Source: Falsiroseomonas tokyonensis
Lineage (GTDB): Bacteria > Pseudomonadota > Alphaproteobacteria > Acetobacterales > Acetobacteraceae
Length of the DNA stretch: 64,000 nt
NCBI RefSeq assembly: GCF_019024325.1
Contig: NZ_JAFNJS010000001.1
Location: forward strand, 496,001 to 560,000
Direction: 5' to 3'
Shown here: piece by piece, positions 26,326 through 35,658 of the stretch
Position numbering within the stretch: position 1 is the first letter of the stretch
How the letters are laid out: every line of letters starts with the position of its first letter
The notes under the pieces: model-generated
What the model was told of the DNA's origin: nothing
Databases searched by the model: none
The model's input: the letters and a program-made list of their open reading frames with translations, nothing else
Position numbers and translations under genes: made by a program

Positions 26326-27078
26326 ATGCCGAGCGATCGCAAGCTCGCCCTCGTCACCGGTGGCGCGCGCGGCATTGGCCGCGGCTGCGTGCATGCCCTG
26401 GCGGAACGCGGCCATGACATCGTCATCGTCGACCTGCTGCGCGCCGAGATGGAGCGCACCCAGGCGGAGGTGGAGGCCATGGGCCGGCAGGTGATGATCG
26501 CCGAGGCCGATGTCGCCGACCATGCCCGCGCGCGGGAGATCGCCGCCGAGGTCCGCATGCGCTTCGGCCGCATCGACGTGCTGGTGAACAATGCCGGCCG
26601 CGGCAATCCAACCGGCATCCTGGAGATCACCGAGGAGGCCTTCGACCGCACCATCGCGGTGAACCTGAAGTCCTGCTTCAACTACATCCAGGCCCTGGTG
26701 CCGCTGATGCAGGAAGGCGGCGGCGGGCGCATCGTCTCCATGTCCTCTCTGAATGCGCATACCGGCGGCGTGACGAGTGCGGTTTCCAAATTCTCCTATG
26801 CCGCCGCCAAGGCCGGGATCATGGGGATGACCAAGGCGCTGGCCAAGGAGCTGGGGCCGGAGATCGCCATCAACTGCGTCTGCCCCGGCGTGATCGAAAC
26901 CGAGGTGGGCAATAGCCTGACCAAGGCGCGCGGGCCGGAGCTGGCGAAGAAGATCGTGCTCGGCCGGCTGGGCACGCCGGCGGATGTGGCGCAGCTGGTT
27001 GCCTTCCTGGCCACGGCGGAGCCCTTCTTCATCACTGGCCAGGCCATCACCATCGACGGCTTCCAATGGGAGATCTGA
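26326..27078 (+). CDS. short-chain dehydrogenase/reductase
   Basis: 250 aa classical SDR. NAD(P)-binding TGGARGIGRG near residue 11, NNAG near residue 89, and the catalytic Ser (SMSSLNAHTGG) with Tyr-x-x-x-Lys (SYAAAKAG) are all present, and the C-terminal FFITGQAITIDGF matches family ends. An acidic Asp-Leu-Leu after the second strand suggests NAD rather than NADP. The ATG at 26326 follows GGAAGGA. First gene of an operon with hyuA and hyuB, so it may oxidise or reduce a product of that pathway (inference). Confidence 0.9.
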   Translation: MPSDRKLALVTGGARGIGRGCVHALAERGHDIVIVDLLRAEMERTQAEVEAMGRQVMIAEADVADHARAREIAAEVRMRFGRIDVLVNNAGRGNPTGILEITEEAFDRTIAVNLKSCFNYIQALVPLMQEGGGGRIVSMSSLNAHTGGVTSAVSKFSYAAAKAGIMGMTKALAKELGPEIAINCVCPGVIETEVGNSLTKARGPELAKKIVLGRLGTPADVAQLVAFLATAEPFFITGQAITIDGFQWEI

Positions 27079-27083
27079 CCCCC

Positions 27084-29123
27084 ATGCGCTACCGGCTCGG
27101 CGTCGATATCGGCGGCACCTTTGCGGATTTCTGCGTGCTGAACGAGACGACGGGCGAGGTCTCGACGCTGAAGGTGCTGTCCACGCCGGCGACACCGGGG
27201 CAGGAGGTGATCGACGGGCTGCAGGGCGTGCAATCGCGTTTCGGCATCGCTCCTGCTGACCTGGCCTGGTTCACGCATGGCACCACGGTCGGCGTGAATG
27301 CGGTGATCCAGCGCAAGGGCATCCGGCTCGCGCTGCTGGTCACGCGCAATTTTCGGGATGTGCTGGAGCTGGCGCGGCTGAAGACGCCTGATCCCTACGA
27401 CCTCCTCTCCCGCCGCCCGCCGCCGCTGGTGCCGCGGGAGCGGGTGATCGAGATCGATGGCCGGCTGAACGCGGATGGCAGCGAGGCCGAGCCGCTGGAC
27501 GAGGGTTCCGTCCGCGCCGCGCTGGAACAGGCGGAGACGCGCGGCGCGGAGGGCATCGTGCTCGCTCTGCTGCACAGCTACCGCAATCCGGCCCATGAGC
27601 ACGCGGCGCAGGCGCTGCTGACAAAACTGCGGCCGGAGATGCCCGTCTATTGCTCCGCCGATGTCTGGCCGATCATCCGTGAATACGAACGCAGCGTCAC
27701 CGCCGTGGTGCATGGCCATGTGCAGCCGCGGGTCGCCTTCTACCTTGGCTCCCTGCAACGCGCGCTGGCGGAAGCGGGCGTGGGGGCGGAGCCGATGGTG
27801 ACGAAATCCAATGGCGGCGTGATGCGGGCCGAGCTCGGCAAGACGCGCTGCGTGGAGATGCTTTTGTCCGGCACCGCCGCCGGCGCGATCGGCGCGGCCT
27901 TCGTAGCGCGCGCCGCCGGCGTGCCGCGCGCGATGAGCCTGGATATCGGCGGCACCAGCGCGGATGTCGCCGTCATCGTGGATGGCGCGCCGAGCTACGG
28001 CACCGGCGAGCGGGTGGGTGATTTTCCCGTCTATATCCCGACCGTCGCCGTAACCTCGATCGGCGAGGGCGGCGGTTCCATCGCCGCAGTGGATGCGCTG
28101 GGGCTGCTGACGGTGGGGCCGGAAAGCGCGGGCTCCACCCCCGGCCCGGCCTGCTACGGCCGCGGCGGCACGCGCGCCACCATCACGGATGCGATGTGCG
28201 TGCTCGGCTTCATCGGCCATGGCGCGCTGGGCTATGACAGCGTGCGCGTACGCGCCGATCTCGCGGCGCAGGCAGTCGATGAAGTGGCGCAGGCACTTGG
28301 CCGCGGGCGCCAGGAGACGGCGGAGGCGATCGTACAGGTCGCGGTCAGCGGCATGTATCGCGAGGTCAGCAAGCTCGCCGCGCGCCAGGGCGTTGATCCG
28401 CGCGATTTCTGCCTGATGCCCTTTGGCGGGGCCGGCCCGATGCTCGGTGCGCTGCTGGCGCGGGAGCTGGGGATGCGGGAGGTGCTGATTCCGCTGACGC
28501 CCGGCGTGCTCTCCGCGCTTGGCGGGCTGATCGCGGATATCCGCAGCGACTTCATCGAGACGGTCTATGCCGATCTCGACGCCGCCGCTTTGCCCGGCCT
28601 CACCGCCGCCTTCGCGCGGCTGCGCGCAGAAGCCACGCGCTGGATCCGCGAGGACCAGAAATTTGCGGGCGAGGTCGCCTACAAACCCTCCGCCGAGATG
28701 CGCTATCGCGGCCAATCCTTCGAGATCGAGGTATTGCTGGAAGCCGGTTGGATCGACACCGGCGATCTGGCGGCGATGGCGGAAGCCTTCCACCAGGCAC
28801 ACGAAAAGCTCTACGGCCATGCCGATCGCGGCGCGCCGATCCAGGCCATCGCGCTGCGCATGGTGGTCGCCGGCACCGTGCCCGCGCCGCAATTCCCGGA
28901 ACAGGCGCGCGTGGACGGCACGCCCGAAATCCTGCGCGAGGTGGAGGTCTGGCTGGATGGCCGCGCGCAGACAGCGCCGCTGTATCTCCGCAGCGCGCTG
29001 CGCCACGGCCATCGTTTTGCCGGCCCCTGCATCGTGCTGCAGGACGACACCACCAGCTGCATCCCGCCCGGCATGACGGGCGAGGTGGACCGCTTCGGCA
29101 ATCTGCGCCTGACGGCCGGCTGA
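27084..29123 (+). CDS. hydantoinase/oxoprolinase subunit A (HyuA family), second copy
   Basis: 679 aa. GVDIGGTFADFCVLNE at the N terminus, HGTTVGVNAVIQRKG near residue 65 and SLDIGGTSADVAVI near residue 285 define the HyuA ATPase fold. The start at 27084, five bases after the SDR stop, has GGGAG upstream; an ATG at 27066 lies inside the SDR gene. By eye it is clearly diverged from the copy at 11296-13410 rather than a recent duplicate. Works with the HyuB that follows. Confidence 0.92.
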   Translation: MRYRLGVDIGGTFADFCVLNETTGEVSTLKVLSTPATPGQEVIDGLQGVQSRFGIAPADLAWFTHGTTVGVNAVIQRKGIRLALLVTRNFRDVLELARLKTPDPYDLLSRRPPPLVPRERVIEIDGRLNADGSEAEPLDEGSVRAALEQAETRGAEGIVLALLHSYRNPAHEHAAQALLTKLRPEMPVYCSADVWPIIREYERSVTAVVHGHVQPRVAFYLGSLQRALAEAGVGAEPMVTKSNGGVMRAELGKTRCVEMLLSGTAAGAIGAAFVARAAGVPRAMSLDIGGTSADVAVIVDGAPSYGTGERVGDFPVYIPTVAVTSIGEGGGSIAAVDALGLLTVGPESAGSTPGPACYGRGGTRATITDAMCVLGFIGHGALGYDSVRVRADLAAQAVDEVAQALGRGRQETAEAIVQVAVSGMYREVSKLAARQGVDPRDFCLMPFGGAGPMLGALLARELGMREVLIPLTPGVLSALGGLIADIRSDFIETVYADLDAAALPGLTAAFARLRAEATRWIREDQKFAGEVAYKPSAEMRYRGQSFEIEVLLEAGWIDTGDLAAMAEAFHQAHEKLYGHADRGAPIQAIALRMVVAGTVPAPQFPEQARVDGTPEILREVEVWLDGRAQTAPLYLRSALRHGHRFAGPCIVLQDDTTSCIPPGMTGEVDRFGNLRLTAG

Positions 29124-29134
29124 GGAGAGGCGAC

Positions 29135-31099
29135 ATGTCGATCGACCCCGTCACCCTGCAGATCTTCGGCAATCACGCCCAGGCGGCGGCGGAGGCCATG
29201 GCCTTCACCCTGTTCCGCACCGCGCATTCCACCTTCGTGAAGGAGACGGAGGATTTCACAACTGGCCTCTGCACGCCTGAGGGGCTGACCTTTGCGAGTC
29301 CGCGCGAGCTCGGCGCCACCTGGTTCATCGGGCTGGAATACGGGCCGGTGATCCGCGCGCTGTCCGAGTATCGCGAGGGCGATGTCGGCATGACCAACGA
29401 CCCCTATAGCGGCTTCGTCTGCACCCATTCGCCCGACATCCATCTGTGGAAGCCCATCTTCTGGGAAGGCGAGCTGGTCTGCTTCGCCGTGGGGCATATT
29501 CACAACACCGATGTCGGCGGGGCGGTGCCGGCCTCGCTCTCCCGCGCGCTCACAGAGGTGCATCAGGAAGGCATCCGCTTTCCGCCTGTCAAGCTGGTGG
29601 CGGAGGGGGTGCTGGACCAGCGGCTGCTCGACATCATGCTGCTGAATGTCCGCGCGCCGACGCAGAATTGGGGCGACCTCAAGGCCCAGCTCGCCGCCAT
29701 GACCACCGGCGAGCGCAAGGTGCACGAGATGATCCGCCGCTTCGGCCTGGCGACGTTTCGCGCGGGCATGGAGGGTCTGCTGGATCTCGCAGACCGGCAG
29801 GCGCGGCGCGTGCTGGCCGGAATCCCTGATGGCGACTACGAGTTCCACGACTATCTCGACGAGGATTCGCCGGGCGGCCTGCCCTGCCGGCTGCAGCTCA
29901 ACATGCGCATTCGCGGCGAGACGGCGGAGCTGGATTTCACGGGGTCGGACCCGCAGCTCACCGCCTCGCTGAACATGCCCACGGGCGGATCGGCGCGGCA
30001 CATCCTGCTGATGGTGGGCTGGAACTACGTGCTCTACACGCTGGACCCCACCATGCTGCTGAATGGCGGTCTGGTTCGGCCGGCGACCTGCATCGTGCCG
30101 GAGGGGACGGTGCTGAATCCGGTCTTCCCCGCCGCGGTCGGCATGCGCTCCATGACCTGCATGCGGCTGCAGGGCGTGCTGATGGGCGCCTTCCAGCGCG
30201 CGGTGCCGGACCGGCTGCCGGCCGGCCCCGCGAGCGGCGGGCCGATGATGAACGTGAACACCACGGACAACCGAACCGGCCGCCGCGTGATGGCGGCGAT
30301 CGACCCGATCACCGGCGGCGGCGGCGGCGCGCCCGATGCGGATGGCAATGACGGATCCGGCGGCAATAGCGGCTTCCTGAAGAATACGCCGGTGGAGATC
30401 AACGAGGCGGAGGTGCCGATCCGCATCCTGCGCTATGGGCTGGAACCCGATTCCGGCGGCGCGGGAAAGCATCGTGGCGGGCTGGCGACGGTGCTGGAGT
30501 TCCGGGTGCATGCACCGGGCACGGTGGTGACGGCGCGCAACCGCGACCGGTCGCGCTTCCGGTCCTGGGGCGTGCAGGGCGGGCTGCCCGGTGCGGCCTC
30601 CCAGTTCTGGCGCAATCCGGGCACGGCGCGGACCGAGAATCTGGGCAATACCGATGTGGTCACGCTGGACCCCGGCGATGTCATCCGCATTGTCTGCTCC
30701 GGTGCCTCCGGCTGGGGGCCGGCCTGGGAAAGGCCGGTGGCGGCGGTGGAGGCGGATCTCGCCGCGGGCAAGATTTCGGCCGAGGCCGCCGCGCGCGACT
30801 ACGGTGTGGTGGCGGGCAACGCCGCGGAGACACAGCGCCTGCGTGCTGCGCTTGCCGCCGCGCCGCGCCGTGATTTTGACCCGGGGCCGGAGCGCGAAAT
30901 CTATGAGCAGGTCTGGACCGATGCGAATTATGCGGCACTGACCGACATTCTCGCCGCGCTGCCGATCCACTGGCGCCATTATGCCAAGCGCCAGATCTTT
31001 GCGCGGGTGGATGCGTCGGCGGCGCGGCGCGGGGATGGCAGCGAGGTGCGGGCGGCCTTCACGGCGCTGCGCGAGGCGTTTCCGCAGATCGCCGGCTAA
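29135..31099 (+). CDS. hydantoinase/oxoprolinase subunit B (HyuB family), long form
   Basis: 654 aa, about 110 residues longer than the copy at 9668-11299. Core family stretches are present: DPVTLQIFGNHAQAAAEAM at the start, GDVGMTNDPYSGFVCTHSPDI, a Gly-rich loop (ITGGGGGAPDADGND) near residue 395, and DSGGAGKHRGG near residue 440. The extra length is an additional C-terminal segment (from about residue 555) with an acidic/basic helical look. GAGGAGAGG supplies the ribosome site. Its TAA overlaps the convergent decarboxylase-like gene by four bases. Confidence 0.9.
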   Translation: MSIDPVTLQIFGNHAQAAAEAMAFTLFRTAHSTFVKETEDFTTGLCTPEGLTFASPRELGATWFIGLEYGPVIRALSEYREGDVGMTNDPYSGFVCTHSPDIHLWKPIFWEGELVCFAVGHIHNTDVGGAVPASLSRALTEVHQEGIRFPPVKLVAEGVLDQRLLDIMLLNVRAPTQNWGDLKAQLAAMTTGERKVHEMIRRFGLATFRAGMEGLLDLADRQARRVLAGIPDGDYEFHDYLDEDSPGGLPCRLQLNMRIRGETAELDFTGSDPQLTASLNMPTGGSARHILLMVGWNYVLYTLDPTMLLNGGLVRPATCIVPEGTVLNPVFPAAVGMRSMTCMRLQGVLMGAFQRAVPDRLPAGPASGGPMMNVNTTDNRTGRRVMAAIDPITGGGGGAPDADGNDGSGGNSGFLKNTPVEINEAEVPIRILRYGLEPDSGGAGKHRGGLATVLEFRVHAPGTVVTARNRDRSRFRSWGVQGGLPGAASQFWRNPGTARTENLGNTDVVTLDPGDVIRIVCSGASGWGPAWERPVAAVEADLAAGKISAEAAARDYGVVAGNAAETQRLRAALAAAPRRDFDPGPEREIYEQVWTDANYAALTDILAALPIHWRHYAKRQIFARVDASAARRGDGSEVRAAFTALREAFPQIAG

Positions 31100-31644
31100 G
31101 GCAGCGGGTGCTCGTCCAGGCAGGGCTGGTAGGAGGGTTCCACCTCGATCCCCGCGGCGCCGAGAAACCGCACCACGCCGCAATAGAAGGCGATGATCAC
31201 CAGCAGGTCGGTCAGGCTGGCGGCGTCCAGATGCGCCTGCACCTCCGCGAAGGTGGCGTCACTCAAGGTATCGGCACCCTGCGCCATCTCCCGCGCCGCG
31301 CGCAGCACGGCGCGGGCGGCGGGCTCCAGCGCGGAGACGCCGCCATCGGTCTCCACCGCAATGGCGCGGATATCGTCATCGGTCACGCCGAAATCGCGGC
31401 CGATGGCGACGTGGTGCGACCATTCATAGGGGCTGCGCGCCACCCAACCCACCTGCAAGATCGCCAGTTCCCGCAGCCGCGCATCCAGCACGCTGTGGTG
31501 GCGGATGTGGTGTGCCAGGCCGAGGAAGGCGCGCGTCATGCCGGGGCTGTTCACCATGGCGCGGTAGAGGTTGATCGGCCGCACCAGCAGCGCCTGGTCC
31601 TCCGGCGCCAGATCGGCGACGTCACGATAGGGTAGTCTCGCCAT
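31096..31644 (-). CDS. carboxymuconolactone decarboxylase family protein
   Basis: 182 aa all-helical protein of the CMD/AhpD-like fold. LRELAILQVGWVARSPYEWSHHVAIGRDFGVTDDDI around residues 60-95 is the family core. The Cys-x-x-Cys pair of peroxidase-type AhpD is absent; Glu-Trp-x-x-His occupies the site, as in the non-redox branch. The ATG at 31644 follows GGAGGAG. It lies 56 bases downstream of the P450 gene and is probably the last gene of the P450-DyP operon. Substrate unknown. Confidence 0.85.
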   Translation of the reverse strand: MARLPYRDVADLAPEDQALLVRPINLYRAMVNSPGMTRAFLGLAHHIRHHSVLDARLRELAILQVGWVARSPYEWSHHVAIGRDFGVTDDDIRAIAVETDGGVSALEPAARAVLRAAREMAQGADTLSDATFAEVQAHLDAASLTDLLVIIAFYCGVVRFLGAAGIEVEPSYQPCLDEHPLP

Positions 31645-31700
31645 GCTGGGCTCCTCCGTTTCCGGCAGCAGACCAGCGGGAGGTGTGCCGCGCAAGCCGG

Positions 31701-33053
31701 TCAGGCGGCGTCGAAGGCGACCTGGAAATGCACCGGGAAGGGCGTGCCCGCGCCATCGACGGGCCCGGCTCGCCGCAGGCCGGGGCGGCGCAGCAGCGGC
31801 TTCAAAAGCTGTGGAATGACGGCCTGGTTGATATGCGCGCCGAAGCAGGTGTGCATGCCATACCCCCAGAGGATGTACGCCTCCGGCCCGCGCCCGGCGC
31901 GGAATTCCGCAGGCCGCTCATGCGCGATGGGATCGAACATGGCCGAAAGGTTCGCGGCCAGCACCATGGCGCCTTGCGGCACGCGCTGCGCCCGCAGCGT
32001 GCCGCGGGCGATCACCGTCTCCCGCACAGCGCGGCGATAGATGAAGGGGTTCACCGGGTCGAAGCGCAGCGCCTCCCACAGCAGGGCGGCGAGGGCGGCG
32101 TCGTCATCGGCGCGGGCCGCGGCCTGGGCGGCCGCCAGCGCCTCCGGCCGGTCCAGCAGCGTGTCCAGCGCCTTGACGCTGGCCTTGGACAGGGTGGGCA
32201 CCAGGCCGATGAGCAAGCCGATCAGGTTGTTGCGGATGCCGAGGTCGTCCATGCCCGGCACGCCTCCGGCCTGCATCGCCAGGCAGCGGTCAAGCACCTG
32301 GTCCGTACCGGTCGGCGCCGCCTTGCGCGCCGCGATGGTGGCGTCGAGATAGGCGCGGCAGGCACTCGCAGACTCCATCGCCGCGCGCGTCACCGCCGCC
32401 TCACCCGCCAGGTCGACGAAGAGGTACCAGAACATCCGCGTCGTCCAGTCCGCCATCACGGGGCCGGAGGGGCCGGGCGTGCCGAAGTAGTGGCCCAGCA
32501 GCCCGGTCAGCACCGGCAGGGTCAGCGCCTGCGGCACATCGATGCGGCTGCCGGCGGCGGTAACGATCGCCTCCGCCTGTGCTGCCACATAGGGAATCAC
32601 GATCTCCGGCACCTCGCTGCGCCGCACGGCGAGGCGCATGTTCGAAACGTCGCGCGTATAGGCGGGGCTGTCCTGCATGCCGAGGAAGAAGTTTTCGCCA
32701 TCCGTGATGGCGCGCATCTTCGGCTCGTAGACGACGGCAAAATCGCTCTCGCGCTCCAGCACCTCCGTGACATCGGCATGGCGGGTGACGATGACGGTGC
32801 CGGTGTTCTCGTAGGCCGCGATCAGCTTTCGGGACAGCGCCAGGTTGGGCTTGGCCGCGCGCAGCAGGTCGAAGACCAGGCGCTGGTTCTCGGTGGCGCC
32901 CAGCAGTGCCGCGATGCGCGCGCCGCGTCCATCGGCGCCGCGCGCATAGGCCCGCGCGCCACGCAGCGCCAGCTTGCCGGCAGCACCCAGCGCCGCACCC
33001 GCCATGCCCAGCCGCACGCCCGCCGCGCTCGCAACATTCCCGAGAAAGCTCAT
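31701..33053 (-). CDS. cytochrome P450 of the DyP-linked operon
   Basis: 450 aa heme monooxygenase-type protein. Heme-ligand Cys at about residue 403 in WGYGMHTCFGAHI, a variant of the usual FxxGxRxCxG: Met-His replaces the Arg and its neighbour. The ExxR pair is in LLWEALRFDP near residue 335. The I-helix acid/Thr pair (AGxET) is not recognisable; the corresponding region reads LIGLLIGLVPTLSKAS, which is unusual and resembles P450s that use peroxide or isomerise peroxides rather than activate O2. Start overlaps the upstream DyP stop (ATGA). No ferredoxin or reductase is nearby, consistent with peroxide use (inference). Confidence 0.85.
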   Translation of the reverse strand: MSFLGNVASAAGVRLGMAGAALGAAGKLALRGARAYARGADGRGARIAALLGATENQRLVFDLLRAAKPNLALSRKLIAAYENTGTVIVTRHADVTEVLERESDFAVVYEPKMRAITDGENFFLGMQDSPAYTRDVSNMRLAVRRSEVPEIVIPYVAAQAEAIVTAAGSRIDVPQALTLPVLTGLLGHYFGTPGPSGPVMADWTTRMFWYLFVDLAGEAAVTRAAMESASACRAYLDATIAARKAAPTGTDQVLDRCLAMQAGGVPGMDDLGIRNNLIGLLIGLVPTLSKASVKALDTLLDRPEALAAAQAAARADDDAALAALLWEALRFDPVNPFIYRRAVRETVIARGTLRAQRVPQGAMVLAANLSAMFDPIAHERPAEFRAGRGPEAYILWGYGMHTCFGAHINQAVIPQLLKPLLRRPGLRRAGPVDGAGTPFPVHFQVAFDAA

Positions 33054-34681
33054 GTCGGGTCGACGATGCCCGCCGCGATCATCCGCAGCGCCGTCATGCT
33101 GGGCGTGACGAAATACTCGCCACCGCGCGTCTCGACGAATTGCGGCAGGCGGTCGCAGATGAAGGGTGGCTTACCGGAGGCGGGGTCCGCGGCGATGACG
33201 AATTTCGCATCCTCGCCGTGATTGCCGACGATCGGGCAGGTGTCGTTGCCGGTGTTGAAGTCCAGTCCGTATTGCATCCATTGCTGCTGCACGAATTCGA
33301 ATTGCCGGAACAGATTGGCGCAGGTCGCCAGCATAACGATGCCGTGCTCCTGGTCATCCGCCACCGCATCCAGTGCCGCCTGGCCATAGGGCAGGCCACG
33401 GCGCAGGATTCGGCGGCGGTTGTTGAGGACGGAGCCGTTCAGCTGCTTCGGATCATCCGAGGTCAGCAGCGGGTCCATCATGTCCCGCGTATTGGACCGG
33501 CGCAGATGCGACCCGAAGGGACACTTGGCGCCCAGCGGATCGCTTCGGAAGGTGAAGTCCACCATGGCGCGCGCCAGGGCGGCGAGCGTCGCCTTGTCGT
33601 CCTGCGCCTCCGCCGTCGCGCGGCGCTGCTGGAAGGCGCGCCATTCGGCATAGGTGGGGGCAGCCATCAGCGGCACGCCATCGGTCCAGCGGCCGGCGAT
33701 CTTGGCCTTCAGCGTCTCGCAGGCCTCCTCCTGCGGCACGCCCATCACCGCGGCGAATTGCACCGCCATGCGGTCCATCGCGGCGTGCCAGGCGGCGACA
33801 TTCTGGTGCAGCTTGCGATAGGCGACGAAGGTGCCGTTGCGGCTGAAATCCAGCGGCATGCCGGCGGAGGGGATCTCCTGCGATTCATCTGGATGGCCGA
33901 GCAGGAATTCGCCGGTGGCGAGCGGCGCCCAGCTCTGGTCCGGCAGCAGCTTGCCCTGGCCGATCACGGCGCCGGCCATGCGCTCCGGCGGGTATTGCCC
34001 GTCGAAGACCGCATCGCCAATGGCATCGGTGAAGCCGAAATGCTCCCTGGGCGTCGGCGCCATGCTGCCATCCGGCTGACGCTCCATCAGCGCGGAAAGG
34101 TCCTGCCAGCGGGACTCCGGCCCGCGATGGCCGTCCAGCAGGGTCACCTTGCCTTCCGTGGCGCGGACCAGCGCCTCGATCTCCGCCGTCAGCTCATCCA
34201 GTCGCGCCACGGCCGTGCCATCCGGATTGGCCTGCGCATTCAGCGTCAGCAGCACATGCACGCGCCGGCGCGGATCCTCCCGCCACAGCCAGACCGGGTC
34301 CCAGGTCTTCTCGATCCGGTCCGGAAAATTGTCGCACAGGATATCGGCGCGGGCGGGCATGCCGTCGATGAATTCATCCGGCATGCCGCGCAGCGTGCGG
34401 ATCGGCACGCCCAGCGCCAGCAGGCCCCAGAAGGTGAAGGACACATTCACCGCCACCTGCGGGCGCCGCTGGAACACCGTGCCCGGCGGTGGCGCCTTGT
34501 CCTTGGAGGAGGGCCAGCGCAGCGCCGTGGTGACATAGGGCCGCACCATGTCGAGCAGCCGGCGACCGGCGCGCGCTTCCACGATGTTTAGCAGCAGGCA
34601 GCGCCCCTTAGGAAAGCCGAGGCGCCCATAGGCGGTCAGCACATTGCCCTGGATATCCGCCAGGTCGAGCTGGGTTGCCAT
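33050..34681 (-). CDS. DyP-type peroxidase family protein
   Basis: 543 aa. DIQGNVLTAYGR at the start, FGFTDAIGD near residue 219 and CPFGSHLRRSNTRD near residue 392 identify the DyP superfamily in its long class. The proximal heme His (H392) and the distal Asp (D219) are kept, but the GxxDG motif ends in Ala instead of Gly. ATG follows GAGGAGG. Two unknown genes precede it and a P450 follows with a 4-base overlap, so the peroxidase and P450 are made together. Likely oxidises organic substrates with peroxide; the natural substrate is unknown. Confidence 0.88.
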   Translation of the reverse strand: MATQLDLADIQGNVLTAYGRLGFPKGRCLLLNIVEARAGRRLLDMVRPYVTTALRWPSSKDKAPPPGTVFQRRPQVAVNVSFTFWGLLALGVPIRTLRGMPDEFIDGMPARADILCDNFPDRIEKTWDPVWLWREDPRRRVHVLLTLNAQANPDGTAVARLDELTAEIEALVRATEGKVTLLDGHRGPESRWQDLSALMERQPDGSMAPTPREHFGFTDAIGDAVFDGQYPPERMAGAVIGQGKLLPDQSWAPLATGEFLLGHPDESQEIPSAGMPLDFSRNGTFVAYRKLHQNVAAWHAAMDRMAVQFAAVMGVPQEEACETLKAKIAGRWTDGVPLMAAPTYAEWRAFQQRRATAEAQDDKATLAALARAMVDFTFRSDPLGAKCPFGSHLRRSNTRDMMDPLLTSDDPKQLNGSVLNNRRRILRRGLPYGQAALDAVADDQEHGIVMLATCANLFRQFEFVQQQWMQYGLDFNTGNDTCPIVGNHGEDAKFVIAADPASGKPPFICDRLPQFVETRGGEYFVTPSMTALRMIAAGIVDPT

Positions 34682-34694
34682 GTTCACCGCCTCC

Positions 34695-35645
34695 TCAGCT
34701 TCGCACCACGCCCCGGTGCTGGGTGGGCGCGGCCACATCCTCCGGCCGATGCCGGGCGAGGAAATCGCCGAAGGCCGCATGCAGCGCCTCCGGCCCCTGG
34801 CCCTGCGTCTCGATCGCGAAGCGGGTGAATTTCTGCTGCAGGTAGAGCGCCTTCAGCACGTGCGGCAGGTCGGAGCGCGGCGCCATGGGAAAGGGTTTTG
34901 CGCCCGCCTGCATGACGCTGCGCCAGGCCCACCACAGCGTCACCGGCAGCGCCACCAACCCCAACAGCGCCAGCCACAGCCATCCCTTGGCAAAAATACC
35001 GATGACCAGCCCCAGCACCAGCGCGCCGGCGGCAAGGGCCGCGGGCAGCAGCAGCCGCTTCAGCGGCAGCGGCACCAGCGGCGGCGCGCCCTGCCAATAG
35101 TCGTTGAAGGGCATGGTGGTCTCCAGCTGGCAGGCGCGGATCAGCCGCACGAAGCCGGCGGCATCCGTGGCGCGCTCATGGCCCTCGGTATGCATGAGGA
35201 TCGCCCGCAGCTCCGGCTCCATGACGGACCAGAGATGCGTCAGGTAGTCCGCCAGAGCGGCCTCGCTGCCATCCGGCGCATCGAAATCCACCACGAAGAT
35301 CAGGTAGGAACAGGGTAGGCGGTCGACCGGATCCGCCTCGCTCGGCTGCGGCGCCAGCTTCAGCGCCACCTTGATCGGGTCGCGCTGGCCGCGGCCATTG
35401 AAGGCGACATCGTCGAGGATGGCGAAGCGCGCGAAATGCGTGCGGTCGCTGCGCGCGAAGGGGCTGTTGATGCCGATCTTTTCCGTCGCCGGCGTCTGCA
35501 GCGCGGTCGGCATCGCCGCCAGCGTCGCGCGCAGTTCATGCACATGGGAGGTGACGGTCGCATCCGTGCGCGGATCGGCGCAGAGTCCGGTGCGCACCGG
35601 GATCAGGGCGGTGAGGAAGTAGTGGCCGCCATCGAAATTGGGCAT
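34695..35645 (-). CDS. unknown protein with two membrane helices, DyP/P450 operon
   Basis: 316 aa, not recognised as a named family. The N-terminal half (THFARFAILDDVAFNG near residue 70, then CSYLIFVVDFDAPDG near residue 113) has the alternating strand look of a ferredoxin-like barrel such as DyP and chlorite-dismutase folds, but no heme motif is seen. Two hydrophobic helices follow at about residues 197-217 and 220-240, then a soluble tail. It may anchor or accompany the peroxidase at the membrane (inference). Ribosome site GGGGAG; 13 bases separate it from the DyP gene. Confidence 0.7.
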   Translation of the reverse strand: MPNFDGGHYFLTALIPVRTGLCADPRTDATVTSHVHELRATLAAMPTALQTPATEKIGINSPFARSDRTHFARFAILDDVAFNGRGQRDPIKVALKLAPQPSEADPVDRLPCSYLIFVVDFDAPDGSEAALADYLTHLWSVMEPELRAILMHTEGHERATDAAGFVRLIRACQLETTMPFNDYWQGAPPLVPLPLKRLLLPAALAAGALVLGLVIGIFAKGWLWLALLGLVALPVTLWWAWRSVMQAGAKPFPMAPRSDLPHVLKALYLQQKFTRFAIETQGQGPEALHAAFGDFLARHRPEDVAAPTQHRGVVRS

Positions 35646-35658
35646 GCGCGGTCTCCCC

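Noticed and set aside
26796-31183. Two very long minus-strand frames (738 and 790 residues) opposite hyuA and hyuB
   Set aside because: Low-complexity His/Arg/Gln composition with no motifs; the plus-strand genes carry clear family signatures.
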